A stretch of 64,000 nt of DNA from DASSFG01 sp035547915 (GCA_035547915.1 DASZTS010000009.1:19126-83125); one strand, 5' to 3'; shown: positions 52,185-62,147, numbered from the stretch's first letter. Translations and numbers: made by a program. Notes: a model not told the origin generated them from the letters alone.

Positions 52185-52913
52185 TCAGCTTTCATCGATC
52201 GACGTCGCTTCGAGTCGGTAACCGCGCCCCCGGACGGTCTGTATCAGCCGCTCGCCGACTACTTCCAGTTTACGGCGAAGTTCCATGATGTGGACCTCGA
52301 GCGTGTTCGACAAGCCATCGTAATGTTCGCCCCAAATATGCCCGTAGAGCTGAGTGCGCGACACGACGCGCTCGGGGTTCCGTAGCAAGTAGAGCAACAA
52401 ACTGTACTCCTTCGAGGTAAGCTCGATCGCTCGACCCGCCCTTTGCACTCGCTGGGTGGCCAGATCTAATGAGAGATCGGAGTAGCGAAGCGTCGTCGCT
52501 GTGACCGATCCCTGTCGGCGGAGCAACGCACGCACCCGTGCCAGTAATTCATCGAAGTCGAACGGCTTACAGAGATAGTCGTCGGCTCCCGCATCCAAGC
52601 CACGCACGCGGTCGTCGACTCCGTCGCGCGCGGTGAGAAAAAGCACCGGCGTGGTGCCACCCGCCTCGCGGAACGAGCACAGAATATCGTAGCCACTCGC
52701 TCCGGGCAGCCAGAAGTCCAACACGACAAGGTCCCACTCCCGTTGAGAGAGCTCCTGCCGGCCAACAGTGCCATCGGCAGCCAGTTCGACCAGATAGCCT
52801 TGCTCGCGCAGGCCGCGCACGAGTGAATCAGCGATCACCGGTTCGTCCTCAACCACCAGGATTCGGTGCACGTTGTGTTGTCCGCCTGCGTCACGGGCGT
52901 TTCCATCCGTCAA
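52185..52913 (-). CDS. OmpR/PhoB-family response regulator
   Basis: A 242-residue regulator. The receiver has the acidic pair in VVEDEP, the phospho-acceptor Asp in VVLDFWLPG, Thr in FLTARDG and Lys in YLCKPF. A winged-helix output domain follows (IELTSKEYSLLLYLLRNPERVVSRTQLYGHIWG). It precedes its histidine kinase and faces the divergent TolC-like gene, so it probably controls the efflux system. Confidence 0.92.
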   Translation of the reverse strand: MTDGNARDAGGQHNVHRILVVEDEPVIADSLVRGLREQGYLVELAADGTVGRQELSQREWDLVVLDFWLPGASGYDILCSFREAGGTTPVLFLTARDGVDDRVRGLDAGADDYLCKPFDFDELLARVRALLRRQGSVTATTLRYSDLSLDLATQRVQRAGRAIELTSKEYSLLLYLLRNPERVVSRTQLYGHIWGEHYDGLSNTLEVHIMELRRKLEVVGERLIQTVRGRGYRLEATSIDES

Positions 52914-52963
52914 AGAGGAAACGGCCGCATTCGTCGTAAACGAGGTCGTACTTTCTAGGAGAC

Positions 52964-53068
52964 CTACGCCGTCAGAGCGATGATTACGGTCAGAACCGCA
53001 ATCATGGCTGTGCTGGCAACGATATCGCCGTACGTGATTTGTTCCACGATAGCTCTCCCTGCGGGCAT
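52964..53068 (-). CDS. Possible single-helix membrane peptide (34 aa)
   Basis: From ATG 53068 the frame gives MPAGRAIVEQITYGDIVASTAM followed by a hydrophobic helix rich in Val, Ile, Leu and Ala, then a stop at 52964. A GTG at 53047 with GGGAGAG upstream would make a 27-residue form. It lies just upstream of the response-regulator gene on the same strand. A small regulator of the sensor kinase or pump is conceivable; this is inference from size, position and hydrophobicity. Confidence 0.4.
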   Translation of the reverse strand: MPAGRAIVEQITYGDIVASTAMIAVLTVIIALTA

Positions 53069-53276
53069 TGCTCCCGTCGCCAAATTGTAGGTAGCGGCAC
53101 CTGAAGTCCGCATGATGCGGAGTTAAATTCCTCCTTATCTGAACCGTCCGTGAAATCCCAAGAAGGCTAACCCGTGATACGTCAATGACTTGCGTCGCAT
53201 GGACGTGGCTGAGCTGCTTTGCGCAACCGCGATAAGCGTTTCAAGCTGCGGAACCGGAAGAGTCGAAAAGTACGAC

Positions 53277-54929
53277 ATGAACCGGTGTGTCGTGCTTGGC
53301 GCAAGCATATTCTGGGCGGTCACTTTGGTGTCGGCGCGAGGGGCTGCGCCTGACAGCAGATCTCGCTCTAACACGGCCACGCGACCGGTCTCGACGTCGG
53401 CGGCGGTCCCAGCCCGCGGCGGTGTTCAGAGGGTATCGCAACTCGAACCGCTCCCCGAGCCAAACAACGCCCCGGCGCCACCGACTGCATTTGGCCAAGT
53501 TCCTCAGTCCGGCGCGACGGTCAGGTTCCGCGAACCCGGCCCCGTCCCGACAAGCCTGCCGCGCGTGGACGTAAACATGCCGATCGATTCGACGCTGATT
53601 CCAGGCCGAACGATCCGCCCCATTGACCTCGTCAACGTCCTGCGGCTGGCCGGTGTGCGTAACCTCGATATCGCCCTGGCGCGCCGACAGGTCGACCAGG
53701 CTTTGGCGGAGATGCAGCGCACCCAATCGCTTTGGCTCCCTAGCCTATTCCTCGGACCAACCTATTACCGCGCCGACGGGCAAGTACAAACCGTGCAGGG
53801 GCAGGTGATTAACGTCAACCGCAGCTCATTGTTCCTGGGTGCTACGGCCGCCACGGTGAATGGGTTCCCCGCGCCTGCCTCGGGCACAGGCTATCCGCAA
53901 TTGAACAGCCTCAGCTCGGTGATGCGCATTTCCGATGCGATCTTCGAGCCCCTCGCCGCTCAGCGCGCCGCTGCCGCCAGCCGTGCCGCCGTTCAAGTTC
54001 GGACCAACGACGCCTTGCTGCAAGTGGCCGAAGGCTATCTCGACTTGCAACAGGCCGCTGGACGATTGGCCATCGCTCGGGAGGCCGCAGACAATGCAGG
54101 CGTGCTCACCTCGATCACCGCCGCCTACGTGCAGAAGGGTGAAGGGCGTGAGGCCGACCACCGCCGTGCATTGACCGAGTTACGTCGGCAGCGCAACTAT
54201 GTTCAGCAAGCGTCCGGACAGCTACTGATCGCCTCCACGAATCTCGTTCGCCTGCTCGTACTCGATCCGCGCCTGGTTGTGGCTCCGCTTGAGCCGGCCG
54301 AGACCCCTCTTCGGCTTGTACCGGAAGACGCGCCACTGGACGAGTTGATCGTGACGGGCTTACGGCGGCGACCCGAATTAGCTCAATCGCGCGACCTGGT
54401 GGAGGCCGCCGTAATCAGGGCCAGGCAGGCACGACTTCGCCCGTACATTCCCAGCGTTGCCACCACGTATGCCGGCGGTGGACTGGGGGGCGGCCAGGAT
54501 GCTTTTTTCGGTAACTTCGGTGCCCGCGGTGATTTTATGGCCAGCCTGTTCTGGGAATTGCAGCATCTCGGATTCTCTGACAGGGCGATCATGCGCCGCA
54601 CCGAGGCCGAGCGCCGCGCAGCCAGCATTCAATTACAGCAGATCGAGCAGAACATTGCCGCCGACGTAGCCGGCTCCTTCGCGTTACGCGCGACGGCGGC
54701 AAGGCAAATCGAGGAATGCAAAGCGGCCTTGGTTGACGCCATCGCATCGCAGGAGCTCAACGTTGAAAGCCTTGTTCGAGGCGCCGGACTGCCGCGCGCG
54801 ACGCGGCCCATCGAGGTCCTCCAACCGATTCAAGCGCTGGCGCAAGCGAGGCTCGACTATCTCGATGCCGTGCTGACGTACAACCGCGCCCAGTTTCGGC
54901 TCAAGCGGGCCATCGGCGAGCAACCCTGA
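53277..54929 (+). CDS. TolC-like outer-membrane efflux protein
   Basis: About 550 residues. The N-terminus is a signal sequence (VVLGASIFWAVTLVSARGAA). Two outer-membrane-efflux repeats of long helices follow, with VNVLRLAGVRNLDIALARRQVDQALAEM and LDYLDAVLTYNRAQFRLKRAIG near the end. It provides the exit duct for the RND pump on the opposite strand. ATG 53277 is chosen since it begins the signal peptide; the frame is open to 53190. Confidence 0.88.
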   Translation: MNRCVVLGASIFWAVTLVSARGAAPDSRSRSNTATRPVSTSAAVPARGGVQRVSQLEPLPEPNNAPAPPTAFGQVPQSGATVRFREPGPVPTSLPRVDVNMPIDSTLIPGRTIRPIDLVNVLRLAGVRNLDIALARRQVDQALAEMQRTQSLWLPSLFLGPTYYRADGQVQTVQGQVINVNRSSLFLGATAATVNGFPAPASGTGYPQLNSLSSVMRISDAIFEPLAAQRAAAASRAAVQVRTNDALLQVAEGYLDLQQAAGRLAIAREAADNAGVLTSITAAYVQKGEGREADHRRALTELRRQRNYVQQASGQLLIASTNLVRLLVLDPRLVVAPLEPAETPLRLVPEDAPLDELIVTGLRRRPELAQSRDLVEAAVIRARQARLRPYIPSVATTYAGGGLGGGQDAFFGNFGARGDFMASLFWELQHLGFSDRAIMRRTEAERRAASIQLQQIEQNIAADVAGSFALRATAARQIEECKAALVDAIASQELNVESLVRGAGLPRATRPIEVLQPIQALAQARLDYLDAVLTYNRAQFRLKRAIGEQP

Positions 54930-54988
54930 AGGCTCATGCCGCCGCCGGCCACATCGGGTCCCGAACGGCGTTTCACGTGTGGAAAGGC

Positions 54989-55648
54989 TTACGCTTCTTG
55001 CGTGTGGCGAACGATTTCCCCATCGACCATGTAGATGACATCTGCCGCGATGTTGGTTGCCATGTCGCCAATCCGTTCCAGGTGCTTAGCAACTGCATAA
55101 AACTTAAGCAACCGTTCCGTTTGTCGTGGATCTTCGCTGATTGCGATGCGGATTTGTTTGTGGATCGACCGGCGCATGGCATCCAGCGCATCGTCATCAC
55201 GTCGAACTTGGTGAGCCGTTTTGCTGTCAGCACGAACCAGCGCATCGAGACTGGCGCTAACCATTTCCTGCGCATGGCTCGCCATCGGGCGAAAATCAAA
55301 GGCCACACCTCCGCCGCCAACCGTTATGAGATACAACACCCGCTTGGCGATGTTCTTCGATAACTTGGCGATTCGTTCCAGCTCGTTGTTGATCTTCAGA
55401 ACGGCAACGACAAGCCGAAGATCACCGACCAGCGGCTGATATAACGCAAACGTTTTGAGACATTCTTCCTGTATCTCGATCGTCGCCCGGTCAACGTCCA
55501 CATTCGCCTGCATCACCCGTCGGGCGCTAGCTTCGTCGTACGCTACCAGTGCGCCAATGGCATCGGCGATCGCCGTTTGAGTGACCGCCCCCACACCGAT
55601 GATCCGCTCCTTTAACCGCTCGACCTGTCGCAAGATGTGCTTAGACAT
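54989..55648 (-). CDS. phoU: PhoU phosphate-signalling protein
   Basis: A protein of about 219 residues with two three-helix PhoU repeats; each repeat carries the metal-binding E/D motif (NNELERIAKLSKNIAKR, AKHLERIGDMATNIA). PhoU damps phosphate-transport signalling by contacting PstB and PhoR. No pst or phoR gene lies beside it. The start MSKHILRQVERL at 55648 fits the family better than the upstream ATG at 55672. Confidence 0.9.
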   Translation of the reverse strand: MSKHILRQVERLKERIIGVGAVTQTAIADAIGALVAYDEASARRVMQANVDVDRATIEIQEECLKTFALYQPLVGDLRLVVAVLKINNELERIAKLSKNIAKRVLYLITVGGGGVAFDFRPMASHAQEMVSASLDALVRADSKTAHQVRRDDDALDAMRRSIHKQIRIAISEDPRQTERLLKFYAVAKHLERIGDMATNIAADVIYMVDGEIVRHTQEA

Positions 55649-56114
55649 TGAGATATGCCTCCTACCAAACATCCTTCAGCCAGTTCTGGTGTCGCCTTCG
55701 CCCAACCAGAACCGTGTTCTTTTCCCGGCCCCTAGCTCTGCATCATTCAGCGAGCAATTTCTCGGGTTTGTCGAGAGTGAAATACCGCACTAGCCACGTC
55801 GGCGAGCGGGAGAACCGTAATCGACCGTAAAAATGTCTTCATCGGAGAGCCAACTCTGGCAATGATCGATCTAGCTCTGCGGTGCCAAGTTCGGCCCGAT
55901 TCGCAATTATACGTCGCCAAGTCAATGCTGCTTCGACGCCGAACAAGGAAACGTGCGAGTTAGCACAGGAGGTCAATCATTGGGCCCCGTTATCGTCATA
56001 AGTAACGCTAAGCGCCGCACACCAAGAAGCCGCTACGCTTTCCGTAACTTCGCGGCTCTCAGCGACCACGATTGGGCGGTGGGTAGTGCTACAGTGCCCC
56101 GCAAACGGGGAGAG
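55649..56114. other. Gap right of phoU
   Basis: About 465 bases in which I see no supported gene on either strand and no clear regulatory sequence. It should hold the phoU promoter. Confidence 0.35.
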
Positions 56115-56279
56115 TTAGAGCGGACGAAGCTTCGGGGCAAGCAGCGGCAGGGCAATGGCAGTTGCAACGGCTCCCTCTGTGGGGCTGAGCCCAGCTACGT
56201 AGATCATAACGCCATCTAGCAATGCGGTGGCCAGCAGCCACAGGATCGCGTTGCTCAGGAGGATCTGCGTGCGAAGCAT
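56115..56279 (-). CDS. Small membrane protein (54 aa)
   Basis: From ATG 56279 the product has two hydrophobic helices (ILLSNAILWLLATALLDGVMIY and GAVATAIALPLLA). Family unknown. The frame is open to 56372, but the ATG at 56279 gives a compact two-helix protein. Confidence 0.45.
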   Translation of the reverse strand: MLRTQILLSNAILWLLATALLDGVMIYVAGLSPTEGAVATAIALPLLAPKLRPL

Positions 56280-56534
56280 ATCACGTCCCCGGTCAAGTGT
56301 CGAAGACCCAACGGTTACAAGTACACCGCAAAAATCGGCATTCTGCATGGGATGCCGTTCGGCGTCGGCCATAGCCCAGGCTACGAAAGTTGTAATGGAA
56401 CGAATAACAGCATTGGCCGAATCTGCAGATGTTTGAAAATCTGCTGAGCTACACTCCGCGGCACAGGAATCTAGGTAGAGACTTGAATGCTAGCACCTAA
56501 AGTGTGCTTCGCACAAGAATAGTCACGATGGGTT

Positions 56535-56831
56535 ATGGGCTACGACTCCGACGGATCAGCCTGTCGCCGATGCATTCGCGACACGGCGCGAACTCAAAAT
56601 CGTGCTGCGCGGCGAACGAGATGCGATGACGACTCGCTGGAGGCAATGCCCCGATCGATTCACCACGATATGCGCACCGCGATTCGTCGGAATCCGCGGC
56701 AGGCTGAATCTCTACTCAATCTGTACGTTGTCGCCAAACACCTTGCACGTGTGGGCGACATGGCCACAAACAACGTGATCTACATGGTCGAGGCGTTATC
56801 GTCCGACACCGTCCAGAAGAATAGACGATCA
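56535..56831 (+). pseudogene. phoU: phoU 3' fragment, inverted relative to phoU
   Basis: The frame from about 56613 reads DDDSLEAMPRSIHH..., NPRQAESLLNLYVVAKHLARVGDMATN then VIYMVE, matching the second half of the intact PhoU (DDDALDAMRRSIHK, AVAKHLERIGDMATNIAADVIYMV), with several changes, a short deletion (IAAD missing) and no first half. It lies 1 kb away on the opposite strand. Confidence 0.75.
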
Positions 56832-57076
56832 AATGCTGGCGCGGCGGCTTTTCGCAGTGAGCCAGCCCGCAGACGCGCATCTGCTCCGAGACCCCTTACC
56901 CGTCAATGGTGTTGGCCGGGTATCCTGGGCTGACAGGGAACGGCGTGCGATTGCCCAACGAGCAGGGCAAACTGCGCAGACCGCAGATTCGGGTTTTTGA
57001 TCTTCGTGCATTCGGCCGATACGATAGATTGAGGAGAGCAAATTTGCTTTCCTTTTCGCTCATCGGGAGCCGCGCG

Positions 57077-57856
57077 ATGCGCCGGTACGTTCGCCTATTC
57101 CTGGCCGGCCTGCTTGCCCTCTCGTACCGGCCTGCCGTTGCTGCTGAGGGTCCGGTGGCAAGGGTGGCTTTTGTCGATGAGAAGCCGGCGGAGCCGATCC
57201 ATGAGCGTGCTGCGCTCGGCGTCACGTTGGGCAAGGCTTCGGCGGGTGGCGTTCCGATTGCCGGCGTGATGCCGAACAGCCCCGCGGCTGAAGCGGGTTT
57301 GCGTCCCGGTGACCTGATCTTGGCGATCGACGACGTGACGGTACGTTCGAGCGGTGACGTGATCAATCTGATCGCAGCGCGTGCACCGAACGATCGGGTT
57401 CGCCTGAAGGTTGATCGCAAGGGCTTGCGCGGAACGTTACGGGCCACGTTGGCTAGCCAAGCCGATGTTGCGCGCCGCGCCGCGTTGGGAGCCACCTTCA
57501 GCAAAAGCGGGCATGGCGGCGTGCGAATCCTACAGGTGGTCTCCGGCAGTCCGGCCGACAAGGCCGGGCTCAAGATCGGCGACCGGATCAAGGCGATCGA
57601 CGATCAACTGGTGGCCAGCTACAACGACGTCGTTCGTCTGGTTGGGGAGAGCCAACCAGGAAGTGACATGAAGATCGACGTCGATCGCTACGGTTTGGAG
57701 GGAACGCTGCACGCGTCGCTGACCGGCATGCCGCAGGTGTTCTCAGCGCCGACCGCCGTTGTGCGGCCACCTATCGTCACTCCGTCCGTTCCGCCGCCGT
57801 CTCTCTTCGAGTTGACGCCCGCCGATATTGACGACCAGCGCGGGTACGGAAGCTAG
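57077..57856 (+). CDS. Secreted protein with two PDZ domains
   Basis: About 259 residues starting at ATG 57077. The signal peptide (LFLAGLLALSYRPAVAAEG) is followed by two PDZ domains, each with the GV..V/I...SPA..AGL..GD.I..ID pattern (GVMPNSPAAEAGLRPGDLILAIDDV and QVVSGSPADKAGLKIGDRIKAIDDQ). There is no protease domain, so it is probably a periplasmic scaffold or adaptor. The upstream frame to 56906 is not needed. Confidence 0.85.
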   Translation: MRRYVRLFLAGLLALSYRPAVAAEGPVARVAFVDEKPAEPIHERAALGVTLGKASAGGVPIAGVMPNSPAAEAGLRPGDLILAIDDVTVRSSGDVINLIAARAPNDRVRLKVDRKGLRGTLRATLASQADVARRAALGATFSKSGHGGVRILQVVSGSPADKAGLKIGDRIKAIDDQLVASYNDVVRLVGESQPGSDMKIDVDRYGLEGTLHASLTGMPQVFSAPTAVVRPPIVTPSVPPPSLFELTPADIDDQRGYGS

Positions 57857-57868
57857 CTACCAATCCGA

Positions 57869-58945
57869 TCACTTTTTCTGTGCGGCTTGGTAGTGGGTCA
57901 GCACCGATTTGAGCTTGGCCTTCTGCTCGGCTTTCGCCAGTTTGACGGCCCTTTCCTGCCAATCGATGGCCGCCTCGTAGTCGTTTTGCGCGAAGAAGCA
58001 GGCCGCCAGTCCCTGCATGGCGGGCAGGTAGGTTTCGTCGTGCTTCAAAGCTTCCTGGTAGTCGGCCTTGGCCAGTTCGATTTTGCCCTGGCGCAACCGG
58101 GCGTTGCCCCGATTGTAATGCACATGGACGATATCGAACTTAGGGTCCAGGCGGATCGCCGCGCTATAGTCGGCTTCCGCTTCGGCAAACTTACCTTGGC
58201 CAAACCATTCGTTCCCGCGAGCGTTCAATGCCGGAACATAGTGGGGGTTCAACTCGATCGCGCGGCCGTAGCTGGCGATGGCCTTCGCGCGCTCTTTCTG
58301 ACGGGTCCAAACTCGTCCGCGAACGTAATGGGCCAGATAGATGGCCGGGTCGCGGTTGAGGGCCTCATCACAGTCGGCCAGTGCCCTTTCCAAATCGCCC
58401 TTTTCGAGCCGAGCCCGGGCACGAAAGCTATACGCGCTGGCGTACTGCGGCGTTAGACGGATGGCGCGGTCGAAACCGGCGAGAGCCTCGTCGATCTCGC
58501 CTTTGGCCGTCAAGGCTTGAGCGCGACGGTCGTGCGCCGCCGCGCAATCCGGGTCGAGCCGCAGCGCTTCATCGCAGTCGTCGATCGCTTGATCGTATTC
58601 CGCGCGGTAGTTCCAAACTCGGGCACGACTGGCATATCCGACCGACGTCGGGTTGTCGCGGAGTTGCTGGCTGAAGAATTCGATCGCCTCGCCCTGAGGC
58701 ACCACGTCTTTGCGGTGGATCCAACCACGGTCGACCCGCAGCATTTCGCCCTTGGCATCCAGCACATCGAGGACCGTGCCACCACGGGCGGTGCCGAGCG
58801 GCTTACCAGCGGCATCGACGAACCGAACCTCGTCCGGCGTGCTGACTACGTGCGTGCCAACCAATCCGCGGCCGGCCTCTTTTTCTCCCCCGTATACCAC
58901 TCCGCCGAACGCTGCCAACAAACCGACGACGACGATCCGCCTCAT
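57869..58945 (-). CDS. Secreted tetratricopeptide-repeat protein
   Basis: A 358-residue protein with a signal peptide (IVVVGLLAAFGGVVYGG), a small SH3-like part (VRFVDAAGKPLGTARGGTVLDV, GWIHRKDVVP) and about seven TPR units (AEYDQAIDDCDEALRLDPDCAAAHDRRAQAL and similar). Such proteins bind peptides or scaffold complexes. It is convergent with the PDZ gene; their ends are 12 bases apart. Confidence 0.87.
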   Translation of the reverse strand: MRRIVVVGLLAAFGGVVYGGEKEAGRGLVGTHVVSTPDEVRFVDAAGKPLGTARGGTVLDVLDAKGEMLRVDRGWIHRKDVVPQGEAIEFFSQQLRDNPTSVGYASRARVWNYRAEYDQAIDDCDEALRLDPDCAAAHDRRAQALTAKGEIDEALAGFDRAIRLTPQYASAYSFRARARLEKGDLERALADCDEALNRDPAIYLAHYVRGRVWTRQKERAKAIASYGRAIELNPHYVPALNARGNEWFGQGKFAEAEADYSAAIRLDPKFDIVHVHYNRGNARLRQGKIELAKADYQEALKHDETYLPAMQGLAACFFAQNDYEAAIDWQERAVKLAKAEQKAKLKSVLTHYQAAQKK

Positions 58946-59129
58946 CCAATCACTCCTAAAATACTGTGCCCCAATGAGATACGACGACCTGCCTGTCGCG
59001 GCCGTTCGTATAAGTAGGGCTAATTCAGAGTAGAGGCGGTTTGTGAGCGATTGGTGGTCGTTTTGTTAGAAATTCATTAGCGCAAAACAGGCCGCGTCGT
59101 GGACGCCTCCCGCCGAGCCGGTCGACCGA

Positions 59130-59660
59130 TCATCGGGCCACGGTGACACCGCGGCGGGCATCGCTGAAGAGCACCTCCGCCGGTTCGGCCTCATCGAGCA
59201 CGATCGGGTTATCCACCGAGTCGGGCATGATCCCCTTCTCGCGAGCTCTGGCCGTGGCCTCGGCATCGACGCGCGATTTGCCGCATTTACAACAGACGCT
59301 TTCGACGACGCAGTTGTAGGTGGGCACCTTCTTGACGACAGGAATCTTGACCAGCGTCTTTCGCGTGTGGATCTTACACTCGCAGCGCGGCTGCCAGATG
59401 AGGACCTTACGCCACCCCAAAGGGCTCTCGCAATCGGGGAGCCATTTCCTGCCGCGGATTTTGCTCGTGGCCGGCAGACAATAGTCGTCGTAATCGACAT
59501 CGTACTCGTAGTCGATGTCCTCTTTCATCTCGCAAACCAGCTTGCAGATCTTCCGCGTCTTCGAGCAACCGCAATCGGGACAGGACGGCTGGCCCGCCGC
59601 GGCGATGCCGGCCATCAGGGCAACAAGCACCAGGGTTGCCGTCTTGCTTCGCACCCACAT
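59130..59660 (-). CDS. Secreted cysteine-rich protein
   Basis: About 176 residues from ATG 59660. A signal peptide (ATLVLVALMAGIAAAG) is followed by a Cys-rich mature part (CPDCGCSKTRKICKLVCE, CECKIH, CVVESVCCKCGKS) with an acidic Tyr/Asp stretch. Similar Cys-rich wall proteins are common in planctomycetes; function unknown. The longer frame to 59801 has an implausible Arg-rich N-terminus. Confidence 0.75.
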   Translation of the reverse strand: MWVRSKTATLVLVALMAGIAAAGQPSCPDCGCSKTRKICKLVCEMKEDIDYEYDVDYDDYCLPATSKIRGRKWLPDCESPLGWRKVLIWQPRCECKIHTRKTLVKIPVVKKVPTYNCVVESVCCKCGKSRVDAEATARAREKGIMPDSVDNPIVLDEAEPAEVLFSDARRGVTVAR

Positions 59661-60148
59661 CGTCGGTTTGCTCCTTGCGCTAGATGCCGGGTCTATCCGG
59701 TTGTATCGGCGGTACGGCCTCATAGAACGAACAAACCGAGCACAAGCCCGGGAAAAACGACGCGGCATTTCGGTAGCGATCGAAGACTCACGTGCCGTCA
59801 ACGAGGGTTGAAATCAGGCGGTCTCCGCTCGGGTTATTGAATCGGCTGACTTTGGCGGGCCGATGTGCCCGCAAGGTTTGCCTCGTCCTTGCAGCTTGGT
59901 CCGTACGATCGCTTTTCTCGGCAAATACCGCAAAGTGACCCTGGGTTCCGGTCGATGAAAAAGACGCAAGGAAGCGTCTTCCGAATCGCTTGTGTAGACG
60001 GTGCATGCGGCCTGCCCGGCAAAGCTTCCGGCCAGGTTCATCGGCAAAAGACGCGATCCCACGACTTATGTGACAACGATGCTTGCCGGAAGGTCGTCGC
60101 GAGGGCCCGGCCTCTCCGAAGCACTCGTCAGAGCAAGGCCGAGGCCGA
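59661..60148. other. Gap between the Cys-rich protein and porin genes
   Basis: No supported gene. A hairpin AAGACGC-GGAAGC-type (stem GACGC/GCGTC, 59960-59980) is preceded by A-rich sequence, so on the minus strand it would resemble a terminator, but no leftward gene enters it. Promoters of the divergent flanking genes should lie here. Confidence 0.35.
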
Positions 60149-61954
60149 ATGTTCGCAGTGGCGGCGTGCGCATTTCCCCCGCGGTGGCGATTGGCCGCCG
60201 CAATCCGGATTCTCGTTTTGGCGCTCGGCGTCTTCTCAAACGGGGTGATCAACGCACAGCAGCCGCCAATAGCTGGCGGTTCGGACACGTTCAAACCGGC
60301 CTTTTCGCGCCCCCGCAAGCCGGCCACTTACTTCAATCTCGCCAGCCAGACGGCCCCGACGGACGCCGACACCGACAGCGACCTGGAGATTCGGCTCCGC
60401 GAGTTGGAACAGCAGTTCGAAGAACAGCGGTTTCAATACGAATCGTTGCAGCAAGAGTTAGCGGAGGCACAGCAGGCGCCCGCCGTCGTGCCAGCCGGCC
60501 CGCCGCCGCGCTATCGGGTTGGCAGCAACCTGAACATGACGGGGGTGTGGAATAACGGTTTGGAGTTTCGCACGCCGAACCGCGACTTCTATTTCCATGT
60601 CGGCGGCCGCACACAAGTCGATTACGTCGCCATGAACGGGTCGCCAGGCGGTCTCGTGAATACGTCATCGAATACGGCCCAATATCAGGACGCGGTCGAC
60701 ATCCGCCGAGCCCGCTTACGTGCGGAAGGCTCGATGTACGACATCTGCGATTGGAGCGCCGAATTCAATTTTGTCAACGCCGTAACGGTCCAGGATCCTA
60801 CCAAGGCCGCGCCCCAAGTGGGCGCGGGTGGCATCGGCAACGACGGCTCCAACGTACAGGTTTTGCAGAATCGTACGTTCCTCGTCATAAACCCCACGGA
60901 TCTCTGGTGGAACTTCCGGCGCGTGCCGCTGTTCGGCAACGTGCAGATCGGCAACATGAAAGAGCCCTTCGGGCTGGAGAGGTTGGAGAGCAGCCGTTAC
61001 CTCGATTTCATGGAACGCAACTTCACCAACGATGCCTTCATCTCGCCCTCGGCGAACGGCTTCGCGCCCGGCATCATGGCGTGGAACTGGAGCCAGAATC
61101 GGCGGATGACTTACGCCTACGGTATCTTCAAGAACGTCACGAACGGAGACGCGTTCAACATTGGCGACGGGCAGGGTGAGTTCGCCGGCCGGATCACCTA
61201 TCTCCCCTGGTACGACGAACCGACCAATGGTCGAAACTTTATGCATTTCGGATTCGGCGGCTGTCAGCGTGCCATCGACAACGGGCTGATTCGCTACCGC
61301 GCGCGCGGCGATTTGCGGAACGGGCCGGACGCGCTGCTTACGTCTTGGGCCGACACCAGCTATATCGGCGGCCAGTATCAGATGATCGTGAACCCCGAGT
61401 TCATGTATCAGCGCGGGCCGCTGTTCGTACAAGCCGAATATACCGGCAACTGGACGACCGACGCCATCGTCTTTCCCGCCGGCACCGGCAGCAACGGTGC
61501 CCCGCCCAACGGCAGCCCGAGTAGCGTGCCGGGAGCCAGAAACGTGGGTTCACTCTATTTCTGGGGCGGGTATTGCCAGGTGATGTACTTCCTGACCGGC
61601 GAACACCGCATTTACGATTACCAAAAGGCCCTCGTCGGCCGCGTGATACCGATCGAGAACGCCTTTTGGGTTCGTGGCCGCAACGGCCGGATCTTCGGCA
61701 CCGGCGCGTGGCAGGTTGGATATCGCCTGAACTACCTCGACCTGAACCAGAGAGGCGTGAGCGGCGGAACGCTGCTCGGCAACACTTTCGCTCTGAACTG
61801 GTTCTTGAACCCCAACAGCAAAGTGGAGTTCAACTTCGACGTCATGGAGCGCAACGCGAGCAGCCTGACGGCCAACACCGCCATTAACAGTCCTGGCACC
61901 GGCGTGCAAGGACTCATCTACGGTTTCGGAATGCGCTTCGCCGCCGACTTTTAG
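60149..61954 (+). CDS. OprO/OprP-type porin
   Basis: About 601 residues: signal peptide (RLAAAIRILVLALGVFSNGVINA), a coiled-coil segment near 90-125 (DLEIRLRELEQQFEEQRF), then a beta-barrel of phosphate-selective porin type (FYFHVGGRTQVDYVAM, VDIRRARLRAEGSMYDICDWSAEFNF, GNVQIGNMKEPFGLERL) ending in FGMRFAADF with the terminal Phe of outer-membrane proteins. The coiled-coil stalk could reach the peptidoglycan, as in planctomycete porins. ATG 60149 follows the codon GGCCGA and starts the signal peptide. Confidence 0.88.
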   Translation: MFAVAACAFPPRWRLAAAIRILVLALGVFSNGVINAQQPPIAGGSDTFKPAFSRPRKPATYFNLASQTAPTDADTDSDLEIRLRELEQQFEEQRFQYESLQQELAEAQQAPAVVPAGPPPRYRVGSNLNMTGVWNNGLEFRTPNRDFYFHVGGRTQVDYVAMNGSPGGLVNTSSNTAQYQDAVDIRRARLRAEGSMYDICDWSAEFNFVNAVTVQDPTKAAPQVGAGGIGNDGSNVQVLQNRTFLVINPTDLWWNFRRVPLFGNVQIGNMKEPFGLERLESSRYLDFMERNFTNDAFISPSANGFAPGIMAWNWSQNRRMTYAYGIFKNVTNGDAFNIGDGQGEFAGRITYLPWYDEPTNGRNFMHFGFGGCQRAIDNGLIRYRARGDLRNGPDALLTSWADTSYIGGQYQMIVNPEFMYQRGPLFVQAEYTGNWTTDAIVFPAGTGSNGAPPNGSPSSVPGARNVGSLYFWGGYCQVMYFLTGEHRIYDYQKALVGRVIPIENAFWVRGRNGRIFGTGAWQVGYRLNYLDLNQRGVSGGTLLGNTFALNWFLNPNSKVEFNFDVMERNASSLTANTAINSPGTGVQGLIYGFGMRFAADF

Positions 61955-62055
61955 AGCCGATCCGAAAACTCACTTGCGAGTCGAACCGTTAGTGTCGCAA
62001 CATCGGTGCTGGGATAGGCTCTTCGAGCAACCGACAAGACCAGATCGGGCTTCCG

Positions 62056-62085
62056 AAAAATCGGCGTTTCACCGGCCGATTTTTT
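62056..62085 (+). terminator. Rho-independent terminator after the porin gene
   Basis: A nine-base-pair stem AAAAATCGG / CCGATTTTT with an 11-base loop, ending in a T run. It lies 100 bases behind the porin stop. It is symmetric enough to act also on the leftward gene beyond. Confidence 0.7.
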
Positions 62086-62147
62086 GCCCACGGCGCTGCG
62101 GCTTCCGAGTTTTGTCAGCCGCTCTTAGCGAGTAAGCCGGTCGGTTT

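Noticed and set aside
53190..53276. Extended start of the TolC-like protein
   Set aside because: Extension would bury the signal peptide; ATG 53277 begins it.
59955..59985. Leftward rho-independent terminator
   Set aside because: The hairpin and T run exist on the minus strand, but no leftward gene ends there, so I do not call it.
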